64,000 nucleotides of DNA. It comes from Actinoplanes missouriensis 431. Lineage in GTDB: Bacteria > Actinomycetota > Actinomycetes > Mycobacteriales > Micromonosporaceae. Below the pieces are notes generated by a model. It was not told the DNA's origin. It ran no database searches and saw only the letters and a program-made list of their open reading frames with translations. The translations under genes were made by a program, and so were the position numbers. Where the stretch lies: assembly GCF_000284295.1 (NCBI RefSeq), contig NC_017093.1, forward strand, positions 3,038,001 through 3,102,000, read 5' to 3'. Below are positions 44,435 to 52,208 of the stretch, piece by piece. Numbering within the stretch: position 1 is the stretch's first letter; the number at the start of each line of letters is the position of its first letter.

Positions 44435-46084
44435 TTAGAGTGATAACTTACTCGCGGCAAGCGTTCGGAACGTCACTTTCCCCGGACTGGCACCCGGGAA
44501 TGCGGCAATGCCCGCCGCCTTCTCGGCGGCGTCCGCGGGTACCGGCACGCCGGCGCAACCCCGGTCGATCCGGCCCGTCCCGAAATACCGGACCACATCG
44601 GCGGCGCAGTCCGGTTGCTGCAGCACCGACCCGTGCACGTCGTCGTCGACGGTGTAGACCGTGCCGCCGACCGCAGCCCTCGTCTGCCAGGTCCATTCGT
44701 ACGGCGACGGCGTCTCCCAGCGGTGCCCGGACAGCACCAGCGACCCGCCGCCGCGCCGCAGGTCCACGGTCTGCACCGGCAGCGGCCATCCCGCGCATCC
44801 GGCGGAGAAGCCGAGCGACCGCCCGGTGAGCGGATTGTCCGCGAGACGCCGCTGGTAGGCGGCCCACGCCGCCTCGAAGCCGAGCCGGCTGGGGTCCTCG
44901 TTGCAGAACGCGGCCCGGTTCATCGTGCGGTTGCCCTGCTCGGGGAGATCCGCCGGCGGTTCCGGTTCGGAGGTCGACGGCACCCGGATGACCTCCTTGA
45001 CCGTGGGCGGCGCGGCCGGGCCGGTCGCCTCCCGCAGTTCCGTGAGCACCTGTCCGGCGAGCGGCCAGACCGGCGCGTCCTGGCTCGCGGCGACCGCGAC
45101 GAACGAGCCGTCCAGCGCGATCGGCAGGTCGGTGAACGCGCGCGGGTTCGTGTCGTAGTCCGCGCGCAGGGCGGCGATCGTCGCGCTGACCTGACGCGCG
45201 GTGGAGCCGAGGTGGTAGCGCTCGTCGCGTTCGGCCAGCCAGGCCGTCATCCGCCGGGCGTTGCGCTCGGCCGCGGCGGCGCGGCCGTCGGAGAACGCGA
45301 CCAGGCTGAAGTCCGGGATCGCGACGCTGTCCAGGAACATCCGGCTCACCGAGGCGGGGAAGAGACTGCGGTAGACCACGCCGAGCCAGGTGCCCCAGGA
45401 GACGCCGAGGAAACCGAGCTTCCGCTCACCCAGCCCGGCCCGGATCAGGTCGAGGTCACGGGCCACGTCGGCGGTGGTGAGCCGGGCCAGGAAGGCGGGG
45501 TCGGATCGCCCGCAGGCGGCGTTGGCCTCGGCCTCCGCCCGGTAGCGCGTGCGGGCCTGCGCCTTCGTCAGCGGGCCGATCGAGTCCGGGCCCTCGTCGG
45601 CGTCGGGGCAGTCGGTCGTGGTGCTGTAGCCGACGCCCCGCGGGTCGAAGCCGATCAGGTCGTAGCGGTCGTTCAGGCCGTCGGCCGCGCCCTGCGTCAG
45701 CAGCTGGACGGGCATGAGGTAACCGCTGCCGCCCGGACCGCCGGGATTGAGCGCGATGCTGCCCAGCCGGTGCGCCCGGTCGGTGGCGGGCAGCCGGGTG
45801 AGCGCGACGGTGATCTTCCGGCCGCGCGGCCTCGTGTGGTCGAGCGGGACGCTGATCGTGCCGCATTCGAGGCGGCCGAGCAGCTGTTCGAAACGGTACC
45901 GCAGGTCCGGCGGGACCATCATGTCGAGCGCCTCGTCGGAGTAGGCGGGGCACGGCTGCCAGGTGATCGTCGGTCGCGGGTGGGCCGCTGCCGCCGCCGC
46001 TCCGGTTTCCGGAGGCGAGGCGGCGACCAGCGCCGCCGTCACCGCTGCCATGCTCAGAGCCATAGATCGATTCATGCCGGTCAT
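44435..46084 (-). CDS. Secreted alpha/beta hydrolase, tripeptidyl aminopeptidase type
   Basis: 549 residues with a signal peptide (residues about 1-35). The alpha/beta core starts ITVALTRLPATDRAHRLGSI and has LNPGGPGGSGYLMP (oxyanion region), DLIGFDPRGVGYST, the nucleophile elbow GVSWGT with the catalytic Ser, and the TAP-like C-terminal domain with VHGSVLQQPDCAA carrying the likely catalytic His. This is the Streptomyces SlpD/SlpE/TAP family that removes N-terminal tripeptides. ATG 46075 is an alternative start three codons in. Confidence 0.9.
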   Translation of the reverse strand: MTGMNRSMALSMAAVTAALVAASPPETGAAAAAAHPRPTITWQPCPAYSDEALDMMVPPDLRYRFEQLLGRLECGTISVPLDHTRPRGRKITVALTRLPATDRAHRLGSIALNPGGPGGSGYLMPVQLLTQGAADGLNDRYDLIGFDPRGVGYSTTTDCPDADEGPDSIGPLTKAQARTRYRAEAEANAACGRSDPAFLARLTTADVARDLDLIRAGLGERKLGFLGVSWGTWLGVVYRSLFPASVSRMFLDSVAIPDFSLVAFSDGRAAAAERNARRMTAWLAERDERYHLGSTARQVSATIAALRADYDTNPRAFTDLPIALDGSFVAVAASQDAPVWPLAGQVLTELREATGPAAPPTVKEVIRVPSTSEPEPPADLPEQGNRTMNRAAFCNEDPSRLGFEAAWAAYQRRLADNPLTGRSLGFSAGCAGWPLPVQTVDLRRGGGSLVLSGHRWETPSPYEWTWQTRAAVGGTVYTVDDDVHGSVLQQPDCAADVVRYFGTGRIDRGCAGVPVPADAAEKAAGIAAFPGASPGKVTFRTLAASKLSL

Positions 46085-46131
46085 CGTGTGGTACCCGCGG
46101 CGATAGCGGCGTCCGCCTGGGGAGGTATCCG

Positions 46132-46151
46132 GGAATACCTCTCGCGGCGGA
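46132..46151. promoter_or_regulatory. Candidate operator between the peptidase and the two-component genes
   Basis: GAGGTAT, 6-bp spacer CCGGGA, ATACCTC; 7-bp perfect arms. It lies 35 bp before the kinase GTG and 48 bp before the divergent peptidase start. It is probably the site of the LuxR regulator encoded downstream. Confidence 0.6.
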
Positions 46152-46185
46152 TTCGGGCGCGGGGTGGCGGCCGTAGGGTCGCACT

Positions 46186-47433
46186 GTGCATCGGCCGACC
46201 ATTGCGGACACTGCCCTCGCGGTCACCCTGCTGCTCACCTGCGTCGTGGTGAACAGCAGCGACGAGACCGCGAGTGAGCCCGGCGTGCTCTGGTGGGCCG
46301 CGGCCGTCCTGGCGACCGCGGCTGTCGCGCTGCGCCGCCGATGGCCGGTGGTGTTGCTTGCGGTCTGCTGCGCCGCCGCCGTGATTCCTCTGGCCGGCGG
46401 CATGCCGCTCACGATCATCAACCTGAGCGTGCCGATCCTGCTCTACACGGTCGCCGTCCGGCACGGCTGGGCGAGATCCTTGGCGGTGCTGGCGGCGTTG
46501 CTGGTGCTGGCCGTCGGTTCCAGCACGTTCGCGGTGCGCGAGGCTCGTCCGGCGCCGGAGCTGCAGCGGCCGCCGTTCCCCGTGCCCGAGCCCCGGCCGT
46601 TCCCGGAGGACCCCGCGCCCCGCCCCCTCCCGGACGACCCCGTGGAGCCCAGCCTGACCATCGCCTGGAACGATCTGCCCGGCCTGATCCTGATCCTCGT
46701 CGCCGCCTGGGCGATCGGTTCAGGCACGCGCAGCCGCCGGGCCTACCTCGCCGAGCTGCGCGCCCGGGCGGTCGACCGGGAGCGTGAGCGCGGTCAGCAG
46801 GCTGTCCTCGCGGTCGCCGCCGAGCGGGGCCGGATCAGCCGGGAGCTGCACGACGTCGTCGCCCACGGCCTGTCCGTCATGGTGATCCAGGCGCAGGGCG
46901 GGGCCGCCGCCCTGGACAACCGGCCGGCCGACACCCGCGCGGCCCTGGAGGCGATCATCAAGACCGGCCGGGACTCGCTCGCCGACATGCGCCGCGTGCT
47001 GTCCACGGTGGGCGAGGTCGACGACGCCTGGCACCCGCAGCCCGGCCTGGCGATGCTGCCCGCGCTGGTCGACCAGGTCCGCGAGACGACCGGCACACCG
47101 GTGGGGCTGCGGGTCGAGGGCACGGCGGTCCCGGTGCCGTCCGCGGTAGACCTTTCGGCGTACCGGATCGTGCAGGAGGCTCTGACGAACACGATGAAGC
47201 ACGCCGGCGCGGGAGCGGGCGCCGACGTGGTCGTCGCCTACGCGACCGGGTCGGTGGAGATCACCGTCAGCGACGACGGGTCCGTGCCCGCCCACCACGA
47301 CGGCATGGGTACGGGACTGCGCGGCATGCGGGAACGCGTGAGACTCCTGGGTGGCCGGTTCGACGCCGGCCCCGGCCCGCAGGGCGGTTTCGTGGTGCGG
47401 GCCGTCCTGCCCGTCGAGGAGCGACCGACGTGA
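46186..47433 (+). CDS. Sensor histidine kinase, HisKA_3 type
   Basis: GTG start; 415 residues. Four to five membrane helices (residues about 5-140) surround a short Pro/Arg-rich loop (PPFPVPEPRPFPEDP), then the DHp helix with the phospho-acceptor His in RISRELHDVVAHGLSVMVIQ, and an HATPase domain with SAYRIVQEALTNTMKHAGAG-like LSAYRIVQEALTNTMKHAG and MGTGLRGMRERVRLLGG. It overlaps the response-regulator gene by 4 bp. Stimulus unknown. Confidence 0.93.
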   Translation: MHRPTIADTALAVTLLLTCVVVNSSDETASEPGVLWWAAAVLATAAVALRRRWPVVLLAVCCAAAVIPLAGGMPLTIINLSVPILLYTVAVRHGWARSLAVLAALLVLAVGSSTFAVREARPAPELQRPPFPVPEPRPFPEDPAPRPLPDDPVEPSLTIAWNDLPGLILILVAAWAIGSGTRSRRAYLAELRARAVDRERERGQQAVLAVAAERGRISRELHDVVAHGLSVMVIQAQGGAAALDNRPADTRAALEAIIKTGRDSLADMRRVLSTVGEVDDAWHPQPGLAMLPALVDQVRETTGTPVGLRVEGTAVPVPSAVDLSAYRIVQEALTNTMKHAGAGAGADVVVAYATGSVEITVSDDGSVPAHHDGMGTGLRGMRERVRLLGGRFDAGPGPQGGFVVRAVLPVEERPT

Positions 47434-48098
47434 TAAGTGTGCTGCTGGCAGACGACCAGGCCCTGGTCCGCACCGGCTTCCGGATGATCCTGGAGAACGC
47501 GCCGGACATGCGGGTCGTCGGCGAGGCGTCCGACGGCGCCGAGGCAGCCCGGTCGGTCCGCGCCGCGCGCCCCGACATCGTCCTGATGGACGTCCGGATG
47601 CCCGGCGTCGACGGCGTCGAGGCCACCCGGCGCATCTGCGCGGACGACACCGAGGGCCGCACCCGGGTGCTGATCCTGACCACGTTCGACCTGGACGAAT
47701 ATGTGTATGCCGCGCTGCGGGCCGGCGCGAGCGGCTTCCTGCTCAAGGACACCCTCGCCCCCGACCTGCTCTCGGCGATCCGGGTGGTGACGCGCGGCGA
47801 GTCGGTGGTCGCCCCGAGCGTCACCCGCCGCCTCCTGGACCGCTATGTCACGGCGGGCGAGGGCCCGGTCGTGGCGCCGACGGCCCTGGAGTCGCTGACC
47901 GAGCGGGAGCGCGAGGTGCTCGGCCTGATCGCCCGCGGCCTGTCCAACGCCGAGATCGCCGGGCGCCTCTTCCTCTCCGAGGGCACGATCAAAACCCACG
48001 TCAGCCGGGTGCTGACCAAACTGGCCCTCCGCGACCGGGTCCAGGCCGTCGTCTTCGCCTACGAGTGCGGCCTGGTCCGCGCCGGCTCGGGTTCTTGA
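47430..48098 (+). CDS. Two-component response regulator, NarL/LuxR type
   Basis: GTG start, 222 residues. The receiver has MISVLLADDQALVRTGFRM with two acidic residues, phospho-Asp in DIVLMDVRMPGVDG and Lys in GFLLKDTL. The LuxR HTH has LTEREREVLGLIARGLSNAE and EGTIKTHVSRVLTKL. It is translationally coupled to the preceding kinase. Confidence 0.94.
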   Translation: MISVLLADDQALVRTGFRMILENAPDMRVVGEASDGAEAARSVRAARPDIVLMDVRMPGVDGVEATRRICADDTEGRTRVLILTTFDLDEYVYAALRAGASGFLLKDTLAPDLLSAIRVVTRGESVVAPSVTRRLLDRYVTAGEGPVVAPTALESLTEREREVLGLIARGLSNAEIAGRLFLSEGTIKTHVSRVLTKLALRDRVQAVVFAYECGLVRAGSGS

Positions 48099-48150
48099 CT
48101 TCCGGTCGCCGCGCTGGGCAGTCGTCCGAGCGCGCTGTTCGGGCCGATCG

Positions 48151-48936
48151 TCAGGCCTTGCCCGCGCGGGCGGATCTCATCACCGTGAGCATGTCGGTCA
48201 CCCGGTCGGCCGCCGGCTTCTCGATCGGCGGGTAGGTGGCGCCGATTCCGGTCAGCTCCACATCGTCGCCCGCCCAGGTGTCCCACCGGAGCGGATAGGG
48301 CTCACCGGTCGTGGCCACGCGGGCGTTCATGCCACCGATTTCCGCTGACCCCATCGTCAGGACCGGCACACCGTCGACCTCGGACGGCGCTCCCTTGGCG
48401 ACGGTTCCGGCCGGGACGTCGAAGTCCGCGACAAGCCGGTCCCTGGCGAAGATGGCGCCGAAGGTCCTCGCCGAAGCGGGTACCCGGATCCATTTGTCCC
48501 GGGAGGCCGCGATGGCCGCCTCAGGGTCGTAGCCGTCGGCGAGGGTCCTCCAATAATCCTCGCTGGGCTTGATGTACTGCACGCCGCCGGCCAGGAGAAT
48601 CTCCATGGTCACGTTCTTCAAGTCGGGTTCGGAGGCAAGCCGCATCATGCCGACGAGATCGTCGCCTACCGCGGTGAACTCAGCGAACGGCCGAGCCTCG
48701 CCGTGCATCTGGTAGCCCGAGAAGCGGAACGACGGCGCATCGGCGAGCGCTTGTCGGGCCCTGTCCATGATCTGTTCCGCGGTGAGCGCCTCGATACCGT
48801 TGGGAGCCGGCGCGGCGGACGCCGGCGCCGCCGCTGTGGCCGGGCCGGCCGGATCGACCGGGTCAGCCGTCCGGCAGCCTGTGAACAGAAGACTGACGGC
48901 GGCGAGGCCGGCGACGCTTGCCCGGAATCCGGTCAC
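48151..48936 (-). CDS. Lipoprotein, LppX/LprAFG-like
   Basis: 261 residues with a lipoprotein signal (lipobox LFTGC, residues about 16-20) and a Pro/Ala-rich linker. The rest is a mixed beta-rich domain with RARQALADAPSFRFSGYQMH, GGVQYIKPSEDYWRTLADG and YPLRWDTWAGDDVELTGIGA. The fold outline resembles the half-barrel lipid-carrier lipoproteins LppX/LprG, but this is by pattern only. It is convergent with the response-regulator gene. Confidence 0.75.
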   Translation of the reverse strand: MTGFRASVAGLAAVSLLFTGCRTADPVDPAGPATAAAPASAAPAPNGIEALTAEQIMDRARQALADAPSFRFSGYQMHGEARPFAEFTAVGDDLVGMMRLASEPDLKNVTMEILLAGGVQYIKPSEDYWRTLADGYDPEAAIAASRDKWIRVPASARTFGAIFARDRLVADFDVPAGTVAKGAPSEVDGVPVLTMGSAEIGGMNARVATTGEPYPLRWDTWAGDDVELTGIGATYPPIEKPAADRVTDMLTVMRSARAGKA

Positions 48937-49163
48937 TGAATCCCCCCATGATCAAGATGAAGCGGCCGCACTTTAGCAGTCGTCGATGAACCAGGGGTCG
49001 ATGTCGTTGCCGGCACGAGGGTCACGACTTTGCGTTCGAATCGCGCATATGTCGCGTTCCGGTGTCGTGAGGGTGGCGGGTGTCTCAGGGCGGTCGGCTA
49101 GGTTCCGCCGTGCCGGGCCGCTTAGATCGACGCTCGGGGGAGCGTTGTGCGGGGGAGGCGGGC

Positions 49164-52100
49164 GTGCGAGCAGCGGTGACAGGCGTCGGCGTGGAGCCGG
49201 AGACGGGTGATGGCTGCCCGGCCGGCAGGGGTGCTGAGCAGGGGTGGATCAGGCGGGCGCTACGGGAGGCGGCCGGTGGCACTCGGGTGCTGGTCCTGCA
49301 TGGGGAGCCCGGTGTGGGCAAGAGCGCGCTGATCACGGGCGCGGTCGCGGTCGCACGACACGAGGGCTTCCGAACGATGGAGACAGCGGGCACCCCGGAC
49401 GCGGCGGTGTCGGCGCTGCTCGCCGCAGCCGGTCAGGCGCCGGCCGAGCTGCGGGAGCCGCTCGAACGCTGGCTGGCCCGCGAACGAGTGCCACCCGGCT
49501 CCGCGCCGCCCGGCCCAGCGGTACCCGGGTCGGCAACGCCCCAGTCGGCAATGCCCCAGTCAGCAACGCCCCAGTCGGCAACGCCCGGGTCGGTGGCGCT
49601 GCGGCTTGCTGTGCTGGCGGTGGTGGCGGCGTTGTGCCGTACCGGTCCGCTGCTGATCGCGGTGGATGACGTGCCCGAGCAGGATCCGGCGGTCGTCGGG
49701 CTGCTGGCGTTCGTGGTGCGGCGGCTGCGCGGTGAGCGTCTGCTGGTGATGTTCACCGGGCGGGGGCCGGGCGTGTTCGAGCCGGTCGCCGGGGACGCGA
49801 CGGTTCACGCGGTGGCCCCGCTGAGCCCGGTTGCCGCGGCCGGGCTGCTCGACGGGCTGCCGTCGGTGCCGGTCGGTCCGGTCCGCGCGGCGATTCTGCG
49901 GTACGGCGGCGGCAACCCCCTGGGCCTGACCACGCTCGCCGGAGCAGCGGTGAACGAGGGCCGGCGACCGGACTTCCGGATCGAGGGGAGCGGCCTGCTG
50001 GCCCGTACCTTTGCTCCTGAGTTTGCCGGGCTCCCGGCGCGCACCCGCACGGTGCTGCTGTTCGCCGCCGCCGCGCAGGACGACGCGGCGGCGAGCGTGC
50101 TGCGGGCGGCCGGGGCCGGGCTCGCCGACTTCCGGCCCGCCGAGGACGCCGGGTTGGTGTCGGTCATCGCGGGCCGGTTCACGTTCCGGCATCCGCTGGC
50201 CGAGGCGGTCTGCTACTTCACCGCCCCGATGCACGAACGCGACACCGCGCATGCCCGGCTGGCGGCACTGCTGCCGCTGGACAGCCCGGCACGGGACTGG
50301 CACCTGGCCCAGCTCTCCACCGGCGCGATCACCGCGGGGGCGCTGGAGCGGGCCGCCGGCGTGGCCACGGCCGCCGGTCGCGGTCTGGAGGCAGCCGCAC
50401 TGCTGCAACGCGCAGCCGACGCCGGCGCGAGCGGAGTCGTGGTGCCCCGGCGCGCGGGCGAGGCCGGCGCGAGCGGCGTCGTGGTGCCCCGACGCGCGGC
50501 TGAGGCCGGCGCGAGCGGCGTCGTGGTGCCCCGACGCACGGGCGACGCCGGGGCCGACGGTTCCGCGACGCTGCGGAGTGCGGGTGGCGCCGCTGCGCGG
50601 GAGGCGGCTCGGCTCTACGGGCGGGCCGCGGCTGAAGCCGACCGGTGCGGCGATCTGCGCTGGTCGCACGAGTTGTGGAACCGGGTCACCGACCTGACCG
50701 ACGACCCGGCAGTGCTGGCGGCCGCCCTCACCGGGATCGGGAACCGGCTGATGTGGCAGCCCGCCGCCCCGACCGTCACCCTCGTCGAAGGGCTGCTCGC
50801 CGCGGGCCTCGACGACCGTCACCTGGTCCGGGCGATGCTGGCGGTGGCGGCGCGGGCCGTGTTCACCGACGGCGACCCGGCCATCGTCGCCCGCCTGCGG
50901 AATCTCGTCGCCCGTGCCACCCCGATCGCTGCCGCGCCAGATCCGGGCGGGCTGCCCGCCGAGGCTGCCGATCCGGGCGCGCCGCCCGCCGCCGGCGACA
51001 CCGTCGACGTGCACCTGGCGCTGGCCCTGGCCGTCGCCGACCCGGCCGGGTGGGCCGCCCAGCACGGGCCTCTCCGCCTCTCCCCGCTGCTGCAGCCGCT
51101 GTCCGGCCCCGCCGAACGGGTCCGGCTGCTGTCGATCGCCGGGGCGGCCTGGGTGTCCGACGACATCGAGATCGCGATCGACCACTACCGCCGGGCGCTG
51201 GCGGTGGTCCGGGCCGACGGCTCGATCGGCGTGCACGGCACCGCGGTCGTGGCGACCAGCGAGGTGCTGTTCGACATGGGTCTGTTCGAGGAGGCGGCGA
51301 CGCTGCTCGACGCCGCCGAGGACACGGTGGGCGGTGACCCGGCCGGCCCGGTGCGGCGGGCGATCCTGGCGCAGCGGGCATCGTCACTGATCCGCCGCGG
51401 TGACGCGGGACGGGCCCGCCCTCTGCTGGCGGCGGCGGGCGATCCGGGCGCCGCGGGCAACCGGTTCGTCAGGTACCTGCTGTTGCGGGCGTCGGCCCAG
51501 CTCGCCGCGTCGGAGGGGGACGCGCTCACGGCGTACACCAATCTGGTCGGTGTTTTTCAGCATGACCACTATCTGCTCTCGCAGCGCTCGGTGATCGAGC
51601 TGGCCGGGTTGGCGATCGATGCGGGAACCGGCGAGCAGGCGCTGGCGTTGCTGCTCGCCGCGCGGGAACGGGCCGGGCATCCGACCGCGCGGCGGCGGTG
51701 GTCCTGGGACGTGGCGATCGACCTGCTGCGGCTGCACACCGGTGACCCGTCGGCGGAATCCCGGTTGCGGGAGGCGCTGGCCGCAGCCGGGGCGCAGTGG
51801 CCCTACGAGTACGCCGTGACCGAGTTGCGTCTGGCGCAGGCGTTGAGTGCCCAGCGCCGGCGGTCCGAGGCGCGACCGTTTCTGATCTCAGCGCTCGACG
51901 TGTTCGTGCGGATCGGCGCGGCACGCGAGGCCGCGCTGGCCAGGGAGCGGCTGCGGGCCACCGGGGTTCGCGCGCAGGCCGCCGGCGCCGCTGCCTTCGA
52001 GACTCTGACCCCGCAGCACCAGCTGATCGCCAGGCTGGCCGCCGAGGGGCTGTCGAACCGCGCCATCGCGCAGCGGTTCGGTCTGTCGCCGCGGACGATC

Positions 52101-52181
52101 GGCTGCTATCTGTATCAGATCTACCCGAAGCTGGGCATCGCTCGCCGGGGTCAGCTGCGCGACGTGATCACGCCGTTGTAA
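49164..52181 (+). CDS. Large ATP-binding LuxR-family regulator (LAL)
   Basis: About 1005 residues from GTG 49164, which has GGGGGAGG upstream; longer in-frame starts exist (49080). Walker A is LHGEPGVGKSALITGA and Walker B LLIAVDDVPEQDP. A TPR-like helical middle follows. The C-terminal LuxR HTH is LTPQHQLIARLAAEGLSNRA followed by FGLSPRTIGCYLYQIYPKL. Two low-complexity repeats occur: SATPQ-type units (about 49520-49600) and three 14-residue GASGVVVPRRA units (50421-50546). Such regulators sense metabolites by ATP-dependent oligomerisation. Confidence 0.9.
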   Translation: MRAAVTGVGVEPETGDGCPAGRGAEQGWIRRALREAAGGTRVLVLHGEPGVGKSALITGAVAVARHEGFRTMETAGTPDAAVSALLAAAGQAPAELREPLERWLARERVPPGSAPPGPAVPGSATPQSAMPQSATPQSATPGSVALRLAVLAVVAALCRTGPLLIAVDDVPEQDPAVVGLLAFVVRRLRGERLLVMFTGRGPGVFEPVAGDATVHAVAPLSPVAAAGLLDGLPSVPVGPVRAAILRYGGGNPLGLTTLAGAAVNEGRRPDFRIEGSGLLARTFAPEFAGLPARTRTVLLFAAAAQDDAAASVLRAAGAGLADFRPAEDAGLVSVIAGRFTFRHPLAEAVCYFTAPMHERDTAHARLAALLPLDSPARDWHLAQLSTGAITAGALERAAGVATAAGRGLEAAALLQRAADAGASGVVVPRRAGEAGASGVVVPRRAAEAGASGVVVPRRTGDAGADGSATLRSAGGAAAREAARLYGRAAAEADRCGDLRWSHELWNRVTDLTDDPAVLAAALTGIGNRLMWQPAAPTVTLVEGLLAAGLDDRHLVRAMLAVAARAVFTDGDPAIVARLRNLVARATPIAAAPDPGGLPAEAADPGAPPAAGDTVDVHLALALAVADPAGWAAQHGPLRLSPLLQPLSGPAERVRLLSIAGAAWVSDDIEIAIDHYRRALAVVRADGSIGVHGTAVVATSEVLFDMGLFEEAATLLDAAEDTVGGDPAGPVRRAILAQRASSLIRRGDAGRARPLLAAAGDPGAAGNRFVRYLLLRASAQLAASEGDALTAYTNLVGVFQHDHYLLSQRSVIELAGLAIDAGTGEQALALLLAARERAGHPTARRRWSWDVAIDLLRLHTGDPSAESRLREALAAAGAQWPYEYAVTELRLAQALSAQRRRSEARPFLISALDVFVRIGAAREAALARERLRATGVRAQAAGAAAFETLTPQHQLIARLAAEGLSNRAIAQRFGLSPRTIGCYLYQIYPKLGIARRGQLRDVITPL

Positions 52182-52208
52182 CCTTCCCGCCGTTCACAGG
52201 GAGGCGAC

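Noticed and set aside
48110..48137. Possible terminator between the response regulator and lipoprotein genes
   Set aside because: Only a 6-bp stem (CGCGCT/AGCGCG) with a long loop, common by chance at this GC content.
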